From assembly GCF_003610915.1 (NCBI RefSeq), contig NZ_NSDJ01000001.1, positions 3,162,001 through 3,226,000 of the forward strand: a DNA stretch of 64,000 bases, in the 5' to 3' direction. The notes beneath the pieces are model-generated. The model was not told where the DNA came from, ran no database searches, and was given only the letters and a program-made list of their open reading frames with translations. This stretch comes from Rahnella variigena. GTDB lineage: Bacteria; Pseudomonadota; Gammaproteobacteria; Enterobacterales; Enterobacteriaceae. The first letter of the stretch is position 1; every line of letters starts with the position of its first letter. Position numbers and translations under genes: made by a program. Shown here in pieces: positions 1-9,865 of this stretch.

Positions 1-933
1 GCATTTCTGGTCGCGGCGCACGCCGGTGCCAGCACTTCCCGTATCCATTTTCTGCTGGCACATCGTCCGGGCTTTGTCGCCCCGACACTGGCAGCGCGCA
101 AACTTGCCACGCTGGATCACCTGCTGGAAGGACGCGTCGCCGTGCATATCATCAGCGGCGGCAGTGACGCCGAACAGCGTCGTGACGGTGATTTCGAACC
201 GAAATCTGGCCGCTATCAGCGCACGGACGAATATATCGATGTGCTGAAACAGAGCTGGTATTCGGAAACGGGCTTTGATCATCAGGGTGAGTTTTATCAG
301 GCGGAAAACGCCTTCTCCGCCATTAAGCCATATCAGAAAAAGCTGCCGGTATTTTTCGGCGGATCTTCTGATGACGCCATTCGCGTTGCCGGAAAACAGG
401 CAGATGTGTTCGCGCTTTGGGGCGAGCCGCTGGAAAGTGCTGCGGAAACGGTCGCAGCGGTGAAAGCGTCTGCGGCAAAACATCAGCGGGAGATCGATTT
501 TAGTATTTCATTCCGCCCGATCCTCGGTAAAACCGAGGAAGAAGCCTGGGCCAAAGCCGACGAAATCCTCGCGAAAGCCACCGCACAACAGGCTGAAAAA
601 GGTCAGGCGCTGGCGGCTAAACCGCAAAGTGTCGGCGCACAGCGTTTACTGAAGGCAGTAGCACAAGGCGACCGTCTGGATTCCTGCCTGTGGACCGGCA
701 TTGCCGGACTGATTGGCGGCGGTTCAAACTCCACCGCGCTGGTCGGCACGCCGGAACAAGTCTCCGATGCCCTGCTGAAATATTACGAACTGGGGATCAC
801 CACGTTCCTGATCCGCGGTTTTGATCCGCTCAATGACGCCACCGAATACGGTAAAAGTCTGATCCCGCTGACTAAGCAGAAAATCGCTGCACGTCAGGCA
901 CAAAATAAAACCGCCGCCACCACGCTGGTATAA
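1..933 (+). CDS. LLM-class flavin-dependent monooxygenase, SsuD-like (5' end missing)
   Basis: The frame is open from the first base of the window, so the N-terminus lies outside; about 310 of the roughly 360-380 residues usual for the family are present. The conserved stretch around residues 50-62 (IISGGSDAEQRRDGD) is the FMNH2-binding signature of alkanesulfonate monooxygenases of the bacterial luciferase family, which release sulfite from sulfonates using reduced flavin from a partner reductase. A glycine-rich segment (GLIGGGSNSTALVGTPEQV) and the late IRGFDPL stretch also fit the family. The next gene, 9 bases downstream, is a sulfonate-type binding protein, which supports a sulfur-scavenging role. 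The exact substrate (alkanesulfonate, sulfone or other) cannot be told from sequence, so no symbol is given. Confidence 0.85.
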   Translation, partial: AFLVAAHAGASTSRIHFLLAHRPGFVAPTLAARKLATLDHLLEGRVAVHIISGGSDAEQRRDGDFEPKSGRYQRTDEYIDVLKQSWYSETGFDHQGEFYQAENAFSAIKPYQKKLPVFFGGSSDDAIRVAGKQADVFALWGEPLESAAETVAAVKASAAKHQREIDFSISFRPILGKTEEEAWAKADEILAKATAQQAEKGQALAAKPQSVGAQRLLKAVAQGDRLDSCLWTGIAGLIGGGSNSTALVGTPEQVSDALLKYYELGITTFLIRGFDPLNDATEYGKSLIPLTKQKIAARQAQNKTAATTLV

Positions 934-942
934 GGAACCCTG

Positions 943-1881
943 ATGCGAGTGAATGTGAAAAATCTTCTGCTGCTGGTTTCGCTGATTGGCAGCGCCTTTG
1001 CGGTCAATGCCGAACAAATCACCCTGCGGGTGGCCGACCAGAAAGGCAATATGCGCGCGCAACTGGAGGCGGCCAATAAACTGGATAATCTGCCGTACAA
1101 AATTGAGTGGTCAGAATTTCCTGCCGCCGCACCGCTGGCTGAAGCGCTGAATGCGCAGGCGGTGGACGTCGGTATTATCGGTGATGCCCCCCTGTTATTT
1201 GCCGAAGCCGCAGGCGCGCAAGTGAAAGCCATTGCCGTGGATAAATCGGATGCTTATGGCACCGCGCTGCTGGTAAAACCGGACAGCCCGATTAAAAGTG
1301 CGGCAGATTTAAAAGGTAAAAGTATTGCCACGAACCGCGGTTCCATCGGGCATTTCGTGGCGCTAAAAGCGCTGGCATCTGCCGGACTGACGGCCAAAGA
1401 CGTGACCTTCCGTTTCCTGCCGCCTAGCGATGCCAAACTGGCGCTGACCCAGGGTTCTGTGGATGTCTGGGCTACGTGGGAACCCTACACCGCTTTCGCC
1501 GAAACACAGGATCATCTGCGGGTTCTGGTGAATGGCCGTGGTTTGTGGTCAGGCAACAGTTTCCTGGCGGCAACAGATACCGCGCTTAAAGATAAAGCCA
1601 AACGTGAGGCGATTGCCGACTACCTGCAACGTCTGAGCGATGCGCAAATCTGGGCATATAAGAATCTGGATGCTTATAGCGAGAAGCTGGCGAAAATCAT
1701 CGGCTTCCCGCTGGATGCGGCGAAACTCGGGTTTGAGCGACGTAAATCCTACTGGCAACCGATTGATGCCGCGACTGAAACGCAGCAACAGCAAACGGCG
1801 GATTTCTATCATGAGCAGGGATTGTTGCCCGTCGCTCTGAATGTCACCGGTACGTTTGATCACTCGTTCCTGCTGAAATAG
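943..1881 (+). CDS. ABC transporter periplasmic substrate-binding protein, SsuA/TauA-like
   Basis: This 312-residue protein starts with a Sec signal peptide (hydrophobic run at residues 7-21, probable cleavage after VNA). The mature part is a NitT/TauT type binding protein: an early LRVADQKGN strand, the DVGIIGDAP motif near residue 75, the DLKGKSIATNRGS hinge segment, and the VDVWATWEPYTA motif typical of SsuA-type aliphatic sulfonate receptors. It should capture a sulfonate in the periplasm for an ABC importer. It follows the flavin monooxygenase by 9 bases, so the two are co-transcribed. No permease or ATPase genes follow it; they may lie upstream of the window. Family is secure, ligand is inferred. 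Confidence 0.85.
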   Translation: MRVNVKNLLLLVSLIGSAFAVNAEQITLRVADQKGNMRAQLEAANKLDNLPYKIEWSEFPAAAPLAEALNAQAVDVGIIGDAPLLFAEAAGAQVKAIAVDKSDAYGTALLVKPDSPIKSAADLKGKSIATNRGSIGHFVALKALASAGLTAKDVTFRFLPPSDAKLALTQGSVDVWATWEPYTAFAETQDHLRVLVNGRGLWSGNSFLAATDTALKDKAKREAIADYLQRLSDAQIWAYKNLDAYSEKLAKIIGFPLDAAKLGFERRKSYWQPIDAATETQQQQTADFYHEQGLLPVALNVTGTFDHSFLLK

Positions 1882-1895
1882 CCGCATCAAAACGA

Positions 1896-1920
1896 CGGCA
1901 CCGGCAATCAGCAGGTGCCG
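1896..1920 (+). terminator. weak hairpin after the sulfonate genes
   Basis: CGGCACC (1896-1902) pairs with GGTGCCG (1914-1920) 15 bases after the stop codon of the binding-protein gene. There is no T-run, so this is at best a weak or Rho-assisted transcription end. Confidence 0.3.
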
Positions 1921-2072
1921 GTTCACCTCGCTATTTCTGCCGCCCGCCATTCATTACGCCAATCATCCTGACTTAACGTGCTGATAATGTGAACTATCAC
2001 CCTGTAACTGAAAACCGGACGTGGTTAATAGAAGACGTCGCCAGAAATCAGGCTTAGCTAACAGGATGCAGC

Positions 2073-2300
2073 ATGGAAAATTACGCCAATAAAAGCGGTG
2101 ATTCACAGGTCGTCAGCTTCCAGATTGATGCCAATTCAATCAAAGTCCGTTTCAAGAATAACCACGTTTATCTCTACGACATCCGCCATCCCGGCCCTGA
2201 GCATCTTGAGAAGATGAAGGAACTGGCCCGTGCCGGATGGGGCTTAAATACCTACATCGAAAGCGAAGTGAAAACCGATTTCTCCTCCAAAGTTTTCTGA
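2073..2300 (+). CDS. small conserved-looking protein, KTSC-like
   Basis: This is a 75-residue soluble protein with no signal peptide or membrane segment. The pattern of a strand with V-R-F-K, an aromatic-rich YLYDIRHPGPE segment and a helix ending LARAGWGLNTYIES resembles the small KTSC fold (a short domain related to the C-terminal part of lysyl-tRNA synthetase), but the match is by eye only. The gene stands alone between the sulfonate genes and dacD, with its own upstream spacer of 190 bases and a strong shared terminator downstream. AACAGGATG lies just ahead of the start as a modest ribosome-binding site. The function is unknown. Confidence 0.6.
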   Translation: MENYANKSGDSQVVSFQIDANSIKVRFKNNHVYLYDIRHPGPEHLEKMKELARAGWGLNTYIESEVKTDFSSKVF

Positions 2301-2432
2301 AATTTTGCACACTCACCGGCCGGATGTGAGCCATTCGTCCGGTGGCTTCAAAATCAATTACACCATGTTAACAATCATTTGTGACAATTCTCGATTTTCA
2401 GGCCGGGAAGTCTGATGTGAATCTCAGGGACA

Positions 2433-2459
2433 AAAAAGGCGCCGCTGCGGCGCCTTTTA
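2433..2459. terminator. bidirectional terminator between the small gene and dacD
   Basis: GGCGCCGC and GCGGCGCC form a perfect stem flanked by an A-run on the left and TTTT on the right, so it can stop transcription from both the plus-strand small gene and the minus-strand dacD. Confidence 0.85.
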
Positions 2460-2475
2460 CGTTCAGAAAATCGAA

Positions 2476-3645
2476 TCAGATTTTCAGTTTCACGTAATCA
2501 ATCGCACGGCTGATGATGCCGCCTTCTGCGACATCTTCCAGTGCCACCAGCGGCACGGTTTTGATGACTTTGCCGTTATCCACGATATTAATGTTGCCGA
2601 GCTCCTGGCCTTTTTTCAGTGGCGCGTCAATCTGCGGATTGGTCAGCACATACTGCGCTTTCAGTTTATCGGCGTCAGCCTGCGGCACGCTGATAAACAC
2701 ATCGCTGAGGGAACCTACTTTCACCTGAGGAGCGGCACCAAACCAGACGTGCTCATCCGAAACGGTCTGACCCGCTTTGAAAATCTGTTTGCTGGTGTAT
2801 TCGCGGAAACCCCAGGTCAGCAGTTTACGCGCCTGTTCTTCGCGCCCTTTTGAGCTTTTACCGCCCATGACAACGGCAATCAGACGGCGATCACCCTGCG
2901 TCGCAGAGGCGATGATGTTGAAACCGGCGCTTTCGGTGTGACCGGTTTTCAGGCCATCCACCTGCAGGTTTTTATCCCACAGCAGGCCATTACGGTTTTG
3001 CTGGGTGATGTTGTCGTACGTCAGCGATTTCTCGGCATACATACGATATTCCTCAGGCTCACCGCCGATAATGGCGCGGGACAGCTTCGCGAGGTCATAA
3101 GACGTGGTGTACTGACCCGGTGCATCCAGACCGTGGACGGTTTCGAAATGCGTATTGGTCAGGCCGAGGCTGGTGACGTATTGGTTCATCATGCCGACGA
3201 ATGAGTCCTGGCTGCCCGCGACATAATCGGCCATCGCCACACAGGCATCGTTGCCGGAAGTGATGATGATGCCGCGGATCAGATCACGCACGCTCACACG
3301 GTCACCCGGTTTGAGGAACATCAGCGAAGAACCTTCCAGGCTCTTGTTACCAGCAACCCAGGCTTCCTGAGGCACGGTGACCACATCGTCCATGGCGATT
3401 TTTTTATGATCCAGTGCGCGGTCAATGACATAACCTGTCATCAGTTTGGTCAGGCTTGCCGGATTGCGGCGGTCGTCCGGGTTGCCGGCGGCCAGCACAT
3501 CACCACTGGCATAATCCATCAGCACAAAAGAAGCTGCATCAATGCTCGGCGGGACAACAGGGAAATCCAGTGGTGCGATTGCTTTCGCACTGCCTGCGGA
3601 GAACATCAATACACAAGATAAGACACTAATTACACTACGTTTCAC
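2476..3645 (-). CDS. dacD: D-alanyl-D-alanine carboxypeptidase (penicillin-binding protein 6b)
   Basis: This periplasmic serine carboxypeptidase trims the terminal D-Ala from murein pentapeptides. All three active-site motifs are visible: SxxK (SLTK), SxN (SGN) and KTG (the DGLKTGHTESAGFN segment). It begins with a Sec signal peptide ending in AKA and ends with the beta-rich PBP5 C-terminal domain and an amphipathic tail (ISRAIDYVKLKI), which would anchor it to the inner membrane. The GTG start at 3645 was chosen because AAGGA lies 8 bases upstream and the product (389 residues) then equals E. coli DacD. An in-frame ATG 36 bases further out has no such site. Residues such as GLDAPGQYTTSYDLA and NGLLWDKNLQVDG match DacD more closely than DacA or DacC. 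Confidence 0.93.
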   Translation of the reverse strand: MKRSVISVLSCVLMFSAGSAKAIAPLDFPVVPPSIDAASFVLMDYASGDVLAAGNPDDRRNPASLTKLMTGYVIDRALDHKKIAMDDVVTVPQEAWVAGNKSLEGSSLMFLKPGDRVSVRDLIRGIIITSGNDACVAMADYVAGSQDSFVGMMNQYVTSLGLTNTHFETVHGLDAPGQYTTSYDLAKLSRAIIGGEPEEYRMYAEKSLTYDNITQQNRNGLLWDKNLQVDGLKTGHTESAGFNIIASATQGDRRLIAVVMGGKSSKGREEQARKLLTWGFREYTSKQIFKAGQTVSDEHVWFGAAPQVKVGSLSDVFISVPQADADKLKAQYVLTNPQIDAPLKKGQELGNINIVDNGKVIKTVPLVALEDVAEGGIISRAIDYVKLKI

Positions 3646-4104
3646 TGAATCTTCCTTAAACGCGCTACAGAGTCGGGGCATAAACTGAGCCGCACTCTAT
3701 ACAAAAAACCTATGGATTCAAAATCTGCGGCATAGGTTGCACTAAAACTACTCGCAGAAAAACCCTTAGTCTTTTGCTAAGCATTTCATAATGAAACGAT
3801 ACTGTTACAACTTGTGTTAATTTCAGCCGAAAACCACATCGCGCGAGGTCATTAGTTTTCATTATCACAACCCGCTGTTTTCAAACTGATTGGCAGTGCG
3901 CTCCCGCCCCTGATTTTTAGACGCTATTTGCGTTATTCCCCGATATTTTCCTGCGATAGAGCGCTTCTATCACACCATCATGGCATTCGATTAGACGGCA
4001 GCGCATACCCCTCCTAAACTTGTGACATAAAATTAACAATCCGGTTAACAATTCATCGTTGCGGTTGTTTAAAATCAGACAAAAATCACCTGCGAAGCAT
4101 AATT
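3646..4104. promoter_or_regulatory. divergent intergenic region between dacD and the YdeP-like gene
   Basis: This 459-base stretch holds no plausible gene and must contain the promoters of both divergent genes. It is AT-rich near both ends. The clearest element is the inverted repeat GATAGA-N5-TCTATC at 3955-3971, about 135 bases upstream of the oxidoreductase start, which could be an operator. A run containing two copies of TTAACAAT (around 4032-4054) lies closer to the start. I could not assign either to a known regulator. Confidence 0.5.
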
Positions 4105-6411
4105 ATGAAATTCAAAACTGAGATCAAACCCTACCACGGCGCGGCCGGCGGCTGGGGTGCACTGGAATCAACCACCCGTTTCGTCTTCGACAGTAAAAAA
4201 GTTCTGTCTAATCTGCGTAACCTGATGCGTGTTAACAAAGGTCGCGGATTTGACTGTCCGGGCTGTGCCTGGGGCGATGATAACCACAGCACCTTCAGCT
4301 TCTGTGAAAACGGCGCGAAAGCCGTCAGCTGGGAAGCCACCCGTAAAGCCGTTGAGCCTGAATTCTTCGCCCAACACAGCGTGAGCAAGCTGCGCGAACA
4401 AAGCGATTATTTCCTGGAATACCAGGGGCGCCTGACTCACCCGATGCGCTATAACCGCGAAACTGATCATTATGAACCTGTCAGCTGGGACGCCGCATTT
4501 GCGCTGATCGCCAGTCATCTGAAAGGTCTGGAAAACCCGGATCAGGCAGATTTTTACACCTCCGGCCGCGCCAGTAACGAAGCCTCGTATCTGTATCAGG
4601 TCTTCGGCCGCATGTTCGGTACTAACAACTTCCCTGACTGCTCAAACATGTGTCACGAAGCCAGCGGTGTCGGCCTGAAACAAAGTATCGGCGTCGGTAA
4701 AGGCACTATCCGTCTGGATGACTTTGAAAAAGCCGATGCCATTTTCGTCTTTGGCCAGAATCCGGGCACCAACCATCCGCGTATGCTGCACAGCCTGCGT
4801 CATGCTTCTGACCGTGGCGCAAAAGTGGTGAGTTTTAACACCTTGCGTGAGCGTGGTCTGGAACGTTTTGCCGATCCGCAAAAACCGCTGGAAGTGGTCA
4901 CACCTAAAGCCGGTCGCATCAGTGCGGCGTATTATCAGCCCAATCTTGGTGGCGATATGGCCGCCGTGCGCGGTATCGTCAAAGCGCTGTTGCAGACTCA
5001 CCGTGAGCGTATCGCTTCCGGTCAGCCCTCCCTTTTCGATGAAGATTTTATTGCGGCTAACAGCGTTGGCGTGGATGAGTATCTGGCCGTCGTGGATGCC
5101 ACCAGCTGGGAAAAAATCACCGAACAGTCCGGTCTGAGCGAACAGGATCTGCGTGAAGCAGCGTCTATTTATATGAACGCCGAACGCGTGATTTGTACCT
5201 GGGCGATGGGCATAACGCAGCATAAACACTCCGTTCCGACCGTGCGTGAAATCACTAACCTGCAACTGCTGTTTGGTCAGCTCGGTAAACCGGGTGCCGG
5301 TCTGTGTCCGGTTCGCGGCCACAGTAACGTGCAGGGCAACCGCACCATGGGCATCGATGAAAAAGCACCAAAAGCGTTGCTCGATGCCATGGAAAGCCAC
5401 TTTAAATTCACGCCACCACGCGTGCCGGGCCACAACACCGTTGAAGCGCTGGAAGCGATGCTGCGTAAAGAAGCCAAAGTTCTGATCTGCCTCGGCGGTA
5501 ATCTGGCAGCAGCGGCACCGGACACACCGCGCACCGAACGGGCGCTGAGTAATCTTGAGTTGTCAGTGCAAATCAGCACCAAACTCAACCGCTCTCACCT
5601 GACACCGGGCAAAGAAGCACTGATCCTGCCAACACTGGGGCGTACTGAGCTGGATATGCAAGCCACCGGTTCGCAGTTCATCACCGTTGAAGACTCCTTC
5701 AGCATGGTGCATGCGTCCGAAGGCGTCGGCATTCCGTTATCGAAAGAACAACGTTCCGAAACCGCGATTGTCTGCGGTATCGCCAATGCCGTTCTCGGTG
5801 ATAAATACCTCGACTGGATGGCGCTGGCTGACGATTACAACCTGATCCGCGACCACATCGAAGCGACCATTCCGGGCTTTAAAGATTTCAATGCACGCTG
5901 CGATATCAAAGGCGGCTTCTATCTGGGCAATGCGGCAGCGGAACTGAATTTCAACACGCTCAGCGGCAAGGCGAATTTCAGCGCGTCCCCGTTGCCGGAC
6001 GTGCTGATCCCGATGGGCGATCAAAATGCGCCGTTCACCCTGCAAACGTTGCGTTCGCACGACCAGTACAACACCACCATTTACGGCCTTGATGACCGTT
6101 ACCGTGGCGTTTACGGCCAGCGCGAAGTGCTGTTCATCCATCCGCAGGATCTGGCTGATTTAGGCCTGAAAGACGGCGAACTGGTGGAAATAGAAACGCT
6201 GTGGAACGACGGTATCGAGCGTAAAGTTACCGGCTTCAAACTGGTCAGTTACGACATTCCGCGCGGTAATCTGGCGGCTTATTATCCGGAAACCAATCCG
6301 CTGGTGCCGATCTCCAGTTTTGGCGACCAGACCCACACCCCGACCTCCAAAGCTGTTCCGGTGACTATCCGTCGCTGCGAGCAAAAAGTCGACCTGCAAC
6401 GTATCGCTTAA
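4105..6411 (+). CDS. FdhF/YdeP family molybdopterin oxidoreductase
   Basis: This 768-residue protein belongs to the formate dehydrogenase alpha-like family that includes E. coli YdeP, a protein linked to acid resistance whose substrate is not established. The N-terminus carries Cys51, Cys54 and Cys67 (GFDCPGCAW, then CENG), where the family can hold an iron-sulfur site. Cys183-His184 (SNMCHE) sits where E. coli FdhF has selenocysteine-His, making Cys183 the likely molybdenum ligand. Bis-MGD-binding segments include [29 protein letters not shown] and the C-terminal [12 protein letters not shown]. There is no Tat signal, so it acts in the cytoplasm. It is a single-gene unit with dacD divergent upstream. 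The protein is complete and not rearranged. Confidence 0.88.
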   Translation: MKFKTEIKPYHGAAGGWGALESTTRFVFDSKKVLSNLRNLMRVNKGRGFDCPGCAWGDDNHSTFSFCENGAKAVSWEATRKAVEPEFFAQHSVSKLREQSDYFLEYQGRLTHPMRYNRETDHYEPVSWDAAFALIASHLKGLENPDQADFYTSGRASNEASYLYQVFGRMFGTNNFPDCSNMCHEASGVGLKQSIGVGKGTIRLDDFEKADAIFVFGQNPGTNHPRMLHSLRHASDRGAKVVSFNTLRERGLERFADPQKPLEVVTPKAGRISAAYYQPNLGGDMAAVRGIVKALLQTHRERIASGQPSLFDEDFIAANSVGVDEYLAVVDATSWEKITEQSGLSEQDLREAASIYMNAERVICTWAMGITQHKHSVPTVREITNLQLLFGQLGKPGAGLCPVRGHSNVQGNRTMGIDEKAPKALLDAMESHFKFTPPRVPGHNTVEALEAMLRKEAKVLICLGGNLAAAAPDTPRTERALSNLELSVQISTKLNRSHLTPGKEALILPTLGRTELDMQATGSQFITVEDSFSMVHASEGVGIPLSKEQRSETAIVCGIANAVLGDKYLDWMALADDYNLIRDHIEATIPGFKDFNARCDIKGGFYLGNAAAELNFNTLSGKANFSASPLPDVLIPMGDQNAPFTLQTLRSHDQYNTTIYGLDDRYRGVYGQREVLFIHPQDLADLGLKDGELVEIETLWNDGIERKVTGFKLVSYDIPRGNLAAYYPETNPLVPISSFGDQTHTPTSKAVPVTIRRCEQKVDLQRIA

Positions 6412-6440
6412 GTCAGACTTGCGCACCATCGCGCAAATCT

Positions 6441-6474
6441 CCCCTTTCGCTTCAGGGTTATGAGGCGAAAGGGG
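6441..6474. terminator. hairpin after the YdeP-like gene
   Basis: A perfect 10-bp stem (CCCCTTTCGC with GCGAAAGGGG) and a 14-base loop follow the oxidoreductase stop by about 30 bases. No T-run follows, so it may be a weak terminator or an mRNA end-stabilising structure; it also lies 87 bases before rnb. Confidence 0.5.
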
Positions 6475-6560
6475 TAGATGCCGCTTGCCCGAAGGGGCCA
6501 GATCGCGTAAAACTGTCTGCCGCTAATCGAGCCACATTAACCCCCAATTCTCTGGACGAT

Positions 6561-8504
6561 ATGTTTCAAGATAACCCGCTGCTCGCGCAGCTAAAACAGC
6601 AACTTCACTCTCAGACTCCACGTGTCGAAGGCATTGTGAAAGGCACTGAGAAAGGCTTTGGCTTTCTTGAAGTAGACGGTCAAAAAAGCTATTTCATTCC
6701 GCCTCCGTACATGAAAAAAGTCATGCACGGGGATCGCGTCATTGCCTCCCTGCAAACTGAGAAAGAGCGTGAAATCGTCCAGCCCGAAACGCTGGTTGAG
6801 CCGTTCCTCAGCCGCTTTGTAGGCCGCGTGACCAAGAAAGACGACCGTCTTTCCATTATCCCGGACCATCCTTTATTACGTGATTCCATTCAGTGTCGTG
6901 TTGCCCGCAATATCAATCATGAAGTGAGCGACGGCGACTGGTGTGTGGCTGAAATGCGCCGCCATCCGCTGAAAGAAGGCGATCACAGCTTCCAGGCTGA
7001 AATCACCGAATGGATCACCACCGGCACCGACGATCTCGCCCCGTGGTGGGTAACGCTGGCACGTCATAATCTCGAACGTGAAGCGCCAAAATCTGACATC
7101 GCTGAACTGCGCGATGAAGGCCTGACCCGCGAAGATCTGACTGCCCTGCCATTCGTCACCATCGACAGCGGCAGCACGCAGGACATGGATGACGCGCTGT
7201 ATGTGAAAGACAACGGCGACGGCACCCTGCAAATGACTATCGCGATTGCTGACCCGACGGCTTACGTCAGTGAAGGCAGCGATCTCGACAATATTGCCAA
7301 AAAACGCGCATTCACTAACTATCTGCCGGGCTTCAACATCCCGATGCTGCCGCGTGAATTGTCTGATGATATCTGTTCCCTGTGGCCGGACGTCAGCCGT
7401 CCGGTTCTGGCGTGCTCTGTGACGCTGGGCACCGATGGCGCACTGGGCAGTGATATTCGCTTCTTCGCCGCGACCATCGAATCCAAAGCCAAACTGGCTT
7501 ACGACGATGTGTCTGACTGGCTTGAAGCGGATGAGAAAAGCGAATGGCAACCGGCCAGCGATGTCATTGCTTCTCAGATCCGTCTGCTGAAACGCGTCTG
7601 TGACGTGCGCAGCGCATGGCGCACCGAGCACGCGCTGGTATTCAAAGATCGTCCTGATTACCGCTTCGTGTTAGGTGAGAAAGGCAACGTGCTGGAAATC
7701 GTCGCTGAACATCGTCGTATCGCTAACCGCATCGTGGAAGAATCGATGATTGCCGCCAACGTCTGTGCGGCTATCGCCCTGCGTGACAGCCTCGGTTTCG
7801 GCGTTTACAACGTGCATACCGGTTTTGATCCGCTGCTGGTAGAAAACGCAGTGACCGTGTTGCAGGCCAACGACGTGGAAGCTAATGCTGAAGAACTGCT
7901 GACACTGCCAGGTTTCTGCGCATTGCGCCGTAAACTGGATGCGCTGCCAACGCAGTTCCTCGACAGCCGTATCCGTCGTTTCCAGACTTTTGCAGAAATC
8001 AGCACCACCCCTGGGCCGCATTACGGTCTGGGTCTGGAAGCTTACGCCACCTGGACATCGCCAATCCGTAAATACGGCGACATGGTGAACCACCGTCTGC
8101 TTAAAGCGATGATCCTGCAACAGTCTGCTGAGAAACCTCAGGACGAGATGACTGTTCAGCTGGCAGAACGCCGCCGTGCCAACCGCATGGCCGAGCGCGA
8201 TGTTGGTGACTGGCTGTATGCGCGTTATCTGGAAGATAAAGTCGGCACTGACATTAAATTCAGCGCTGAAATCATCGATGTCACCCGTGGCGGTCTGCGA
8301 GTGCGTCTGCAAGATATCGGCGCCGTGGCGTTCATCCCTGCTCCGTTCCTGCACAGTGTGCGCGACGAACTGGTATGCAGCGCTGATACCGGCACCGTGC
8401 TGATCAAAGGCGAAGTGGCCTACCGTCAGAGCGACATCATTGATGTGAACATTGCGGAAGTTCGCATGGAAAATCGCAATGTGATTGCCAAACCGGCAGC
8501 CTAG
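6561..8504 (+). CDS. rnb: exoribonuclease II
   Basis: Processive 3'-to-5' exoribonuclease that degrades single-stranded RNA in the cytoplasm. At 647 residues it matches E. coli RNase II (644). The N-terminal cold-shock domain ([17 protein letters not shown]) is followed by a second CSD, the RNB catalytic domain with the magnesium-binding aspartates Asp202, Asp208, Asp210 and Asp211 ([15 protein letters not shown]), and a C-terminal S1 domain ([21 protein letters not shown]). The DICSLWPD and [16 protein letters not shown] segments are family hallmarks. It is monocistronic with its own terminator. Confidence 0.97.
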   Translation: MFQDNPLLAQLKQQLHSQTPRVEGIVKGTEKGFGFLEVDGQKSYFIPPPYMKKVMHGDRVIASLQTEKEREIVQPETLVEPFLSRFVGRVTKKDDRLSIIPDHPLLRDSIQCRVARNINHEVSDGDWCVAEMRRHPLKEGDHSFQAEITEWITTGTDDLAPWWVTLARHNLEREAPKSDIAELRDEGLTREDLTALPFVTIDSGSTQDMDDALYVKDNGDGTLQMTIAIADPTAYVSEGSDLDNIAKKRAFTNYLPGFNIPMLPRELSDDICSLWPDVSRPVLACSVTLGTDGALGSDIRFFAATIESKAKLAYDDVSDWLEADEKSEWQPASDVIASQIRLLKRVCDVRSAWRTEHALVFKDRPDYRFVLGEKGNVLEIVAEHRRIANRIVEESMIAANVCAAIALRDSLGFGVYNVHTGFDPLLVENAVTVLQANDVEANAEELLTLPGFCALRRKLDALPTQFLDSRIRRFQTFAEISTTPGPHYGLGLEAYATWTSPIRKYGDMVNHRLLKAMILQQSAEKPQDEMTVQLAERRRANRMAERDVGDWLYARYLEDKVGTDIKFSAEIIDVTRGGLRVRLQDIGAVAFIPAPFLHSVRDELVCSADTGTVLIKGEVAYRQSDIIDVNIAEVRMENRNVIAKPAA

Positions 8505-8524
8505 GTTTCGCTTTTAGCGAATGT

Positions 8525-8553
8525 AAAAAACCGGTCTCAGGACCGGTTTTTTT
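8525..8553 (+). terminator. rho-independent terminator of rnb
   Basis: AAAAAACCGGTC and GACCGGTTTTTTT form a GC-centred stem followed by a T-run, 20 bases after the rnb stop codon. Confidence 0.9.
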
Positions 8554-8592
8554 ATGCCCAAAAGAGGCATTGCTGAGAAAGTGCTCTGTCAA

Positions 8593-8721
8593 CTCCCTCC
8601 CCTGCGAAGGGGAGGGTTGGGGTGGGGTATTACTGACAAATCAAACAGTTGAAGTATGCTTTGGCATTAATTTCGTTTGCTATACCCCCTCCCAACCTCC
8701 CCCTTCGCAGGGGGAGGAGCG
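8593..8721. repeat. pair of inverted REP-like palindromes
   Basis: The left unit (8593-8628) folds by CCCTCCCC (8595-8602) with GGGGAGGG (8609-8616) and continues GTTGGGGTGGGGT. The right unit (8684-8721) is essentially its reverse complement, with CCTCCCCC (8696-8703) pairing GGGGGAGG (8710-8717). The 55-base spacer is AT-rich and non-coding. The two-unit, head-to-head organisation is like that of BIME/REP elements. I recall similar CCCTCCCC-type palindromes as common extragenic repeats in proteobacteria, but no family search was possible. Confidence 0.75.
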
Positions 8722-8739
8722 AAAAGCCAGCCCGTTCTC

Positions 8740-9693
8740 TCAGATCTGGTAGTCAATTACCGGTTCTCCCCCCGTCGTAAACACCTTCTCTTTAATCTCA
8801 TTCACCGACAGTCCCGGATTACACAATTCAATAAACCGCCAGACGTAGTTACGTTGCAATTGCGATTTTTTCAGCCCCAGCCAGACGGTGTTCGCTTCGA
8901 ACAAATGCTCGGCGTTAATCAGCTGAAGGCCAGTATCACGGGCAGCTTCGAACGCTTTATCCGCCAGGATCCCCACACCCAGCCCTAACTCGACGTAGGT
9001 TTTAATCACATCGGAATCCTGAGCGCTGAGCACGATGTCGGCGGTGAGCGCGGCGCGGCTGAACGCTTCATCGAGACGCGAGCGGCCGGTGATCCCCTGA
9101 CGATAAGTGATTAACGGCTGTTCACTGAGATGCTGCAATGTCACCGGGTGCTGCAACGTCAGCGGATGCCCTTGCGGAACCACTATCGCGTGGTGCCAGC
9201 GGTAATAGGGAAACGCCGCCACAGCCGGGTCGTTCATCAGTTTTTCACTGGCAATGGCCACATCCGCCTGTCCGCTCAGCAACATCGCAAGGACTTCCTG
9301 TGGCGAGCCCTGATGTAATTCCAGACGAACGCCGGGATAAATCGCGCGGAACGCTTTGATGACTTTTGGCAGGCTGTAACGCGCCTGGGTATGTGTCGTG
9401 GCAATAGTCAGAACGCCAGCGTCCTCTTTCGAGAAAACATCGGCCAGACGGCGAATGTTCTGGGCTTCGTTGAGGATCCTTTCGGCAACAGCCAGCAACT
9501 CTTTACCGGGCTCCGTCAGCCCCAGCAAACGCTTACCACGACGGATAAATATCTCAACGCCCAGCTCATCCTCCAGCTCGCGGATATGGCGGCTGACCCC
9601 TGACTGTGAAGTGAATAACATGTTCGAGACTTCAGTCAGGTTGTAATTGCATCGCGCTGATTCCCGTATAATTTTGAGTTGTTGAAAGTTCAC
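8740..9693 (-). CDS. cbl: LysR-type regulator Cbl, sulfur starvation activator
   Basis: CysB-like activator of sulfonate and taurine use genes (ssu, tau in E. coli), released when sulfate/adenylylsulfate is scarce. The N-terminal winged helix (NLTEVSNMLFTSQSGVSR) and the effector domain (TIATTHTQARYSLP, HQGSPQE, ITYRQGITGRSR, SAQDSDVIKTYVELGLGVG) match E. coli Cbl almost word for word, and both proteins end in IDYQI. The GTG at 9693 was chosen as start because AGAGG lies about 10 bases upstream and the product (317 residues) then begins VNFQQLKIIRE, like E. coli Cbl; longer in-frame starts have no support. The window opens with sulfonate genes that could be its targets. Confidence 0.93.
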   Translation of the reverse strand: MNFQQLKIIRESARCNYNLTEVSNMLFTSQSGVSRHIRELEDELGVEIFIRRGKRLLGLTEPGKELLAVAERILNEAQNIRRLADVFSKEDAGVLTIATTHTQARYSLPKVIKAFRAIYPGVRLELHQGSPQEVLAMLLSGQADVAIASEKLMNDPAVAAFPYYRWHHAIVVPQGHPLTLQHPVTLQHLSEQPLITYRQGITGRSRLDEAFSRAALTADIVLSAQDSDVIKTYVELGLGVGILADKAFEAARDTGLQLINAEHLFEANTVWLGLKKSQLQRNYVWRFIELCNPGLSVNEIKEKVFTTGGEPVIDYQI

Positions 9694-9808
9694 CGCTGTC
9701 TGCCTCTTGCTTGCCAAAACCCTATTGTTACGATCTGTTGCTATGCCAGACAAATAAGAAAAAGCTGTGTCTTATGCTTTTTCTGACTAACGGAGGGATG
9801 ACACTCGT

Positions 9809-9833
9809 AAAAAAACGCCGTCAGGGGGCGTTT
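9809..9833 (-). terminator. terminator of the 2-hydroxyacid dehydrogenase
   Basis: On the minus strand AAACGCC pairs with GGCGTTT and is followed by a T-run, about 33 bases after the dehydrogenase stop codon. Confidence 0.85.
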
Positions 9834-9865
9834 ATGTCAGGGTGCAGGCGAGCGGTGATAACGTG

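Noticed and set aside
3406..3621. 71-residue plus-strand frame inside dacD
   Set aside because: It is the mirror of a well-supported gene, with no ribosome-binding site or family pattern.
6441..6474. hairpin before rnb as a riboswitch
   Set aside because: It lies closer to the previous gene's stop and has no alternative fold involving the rnb ribosome-binding site.
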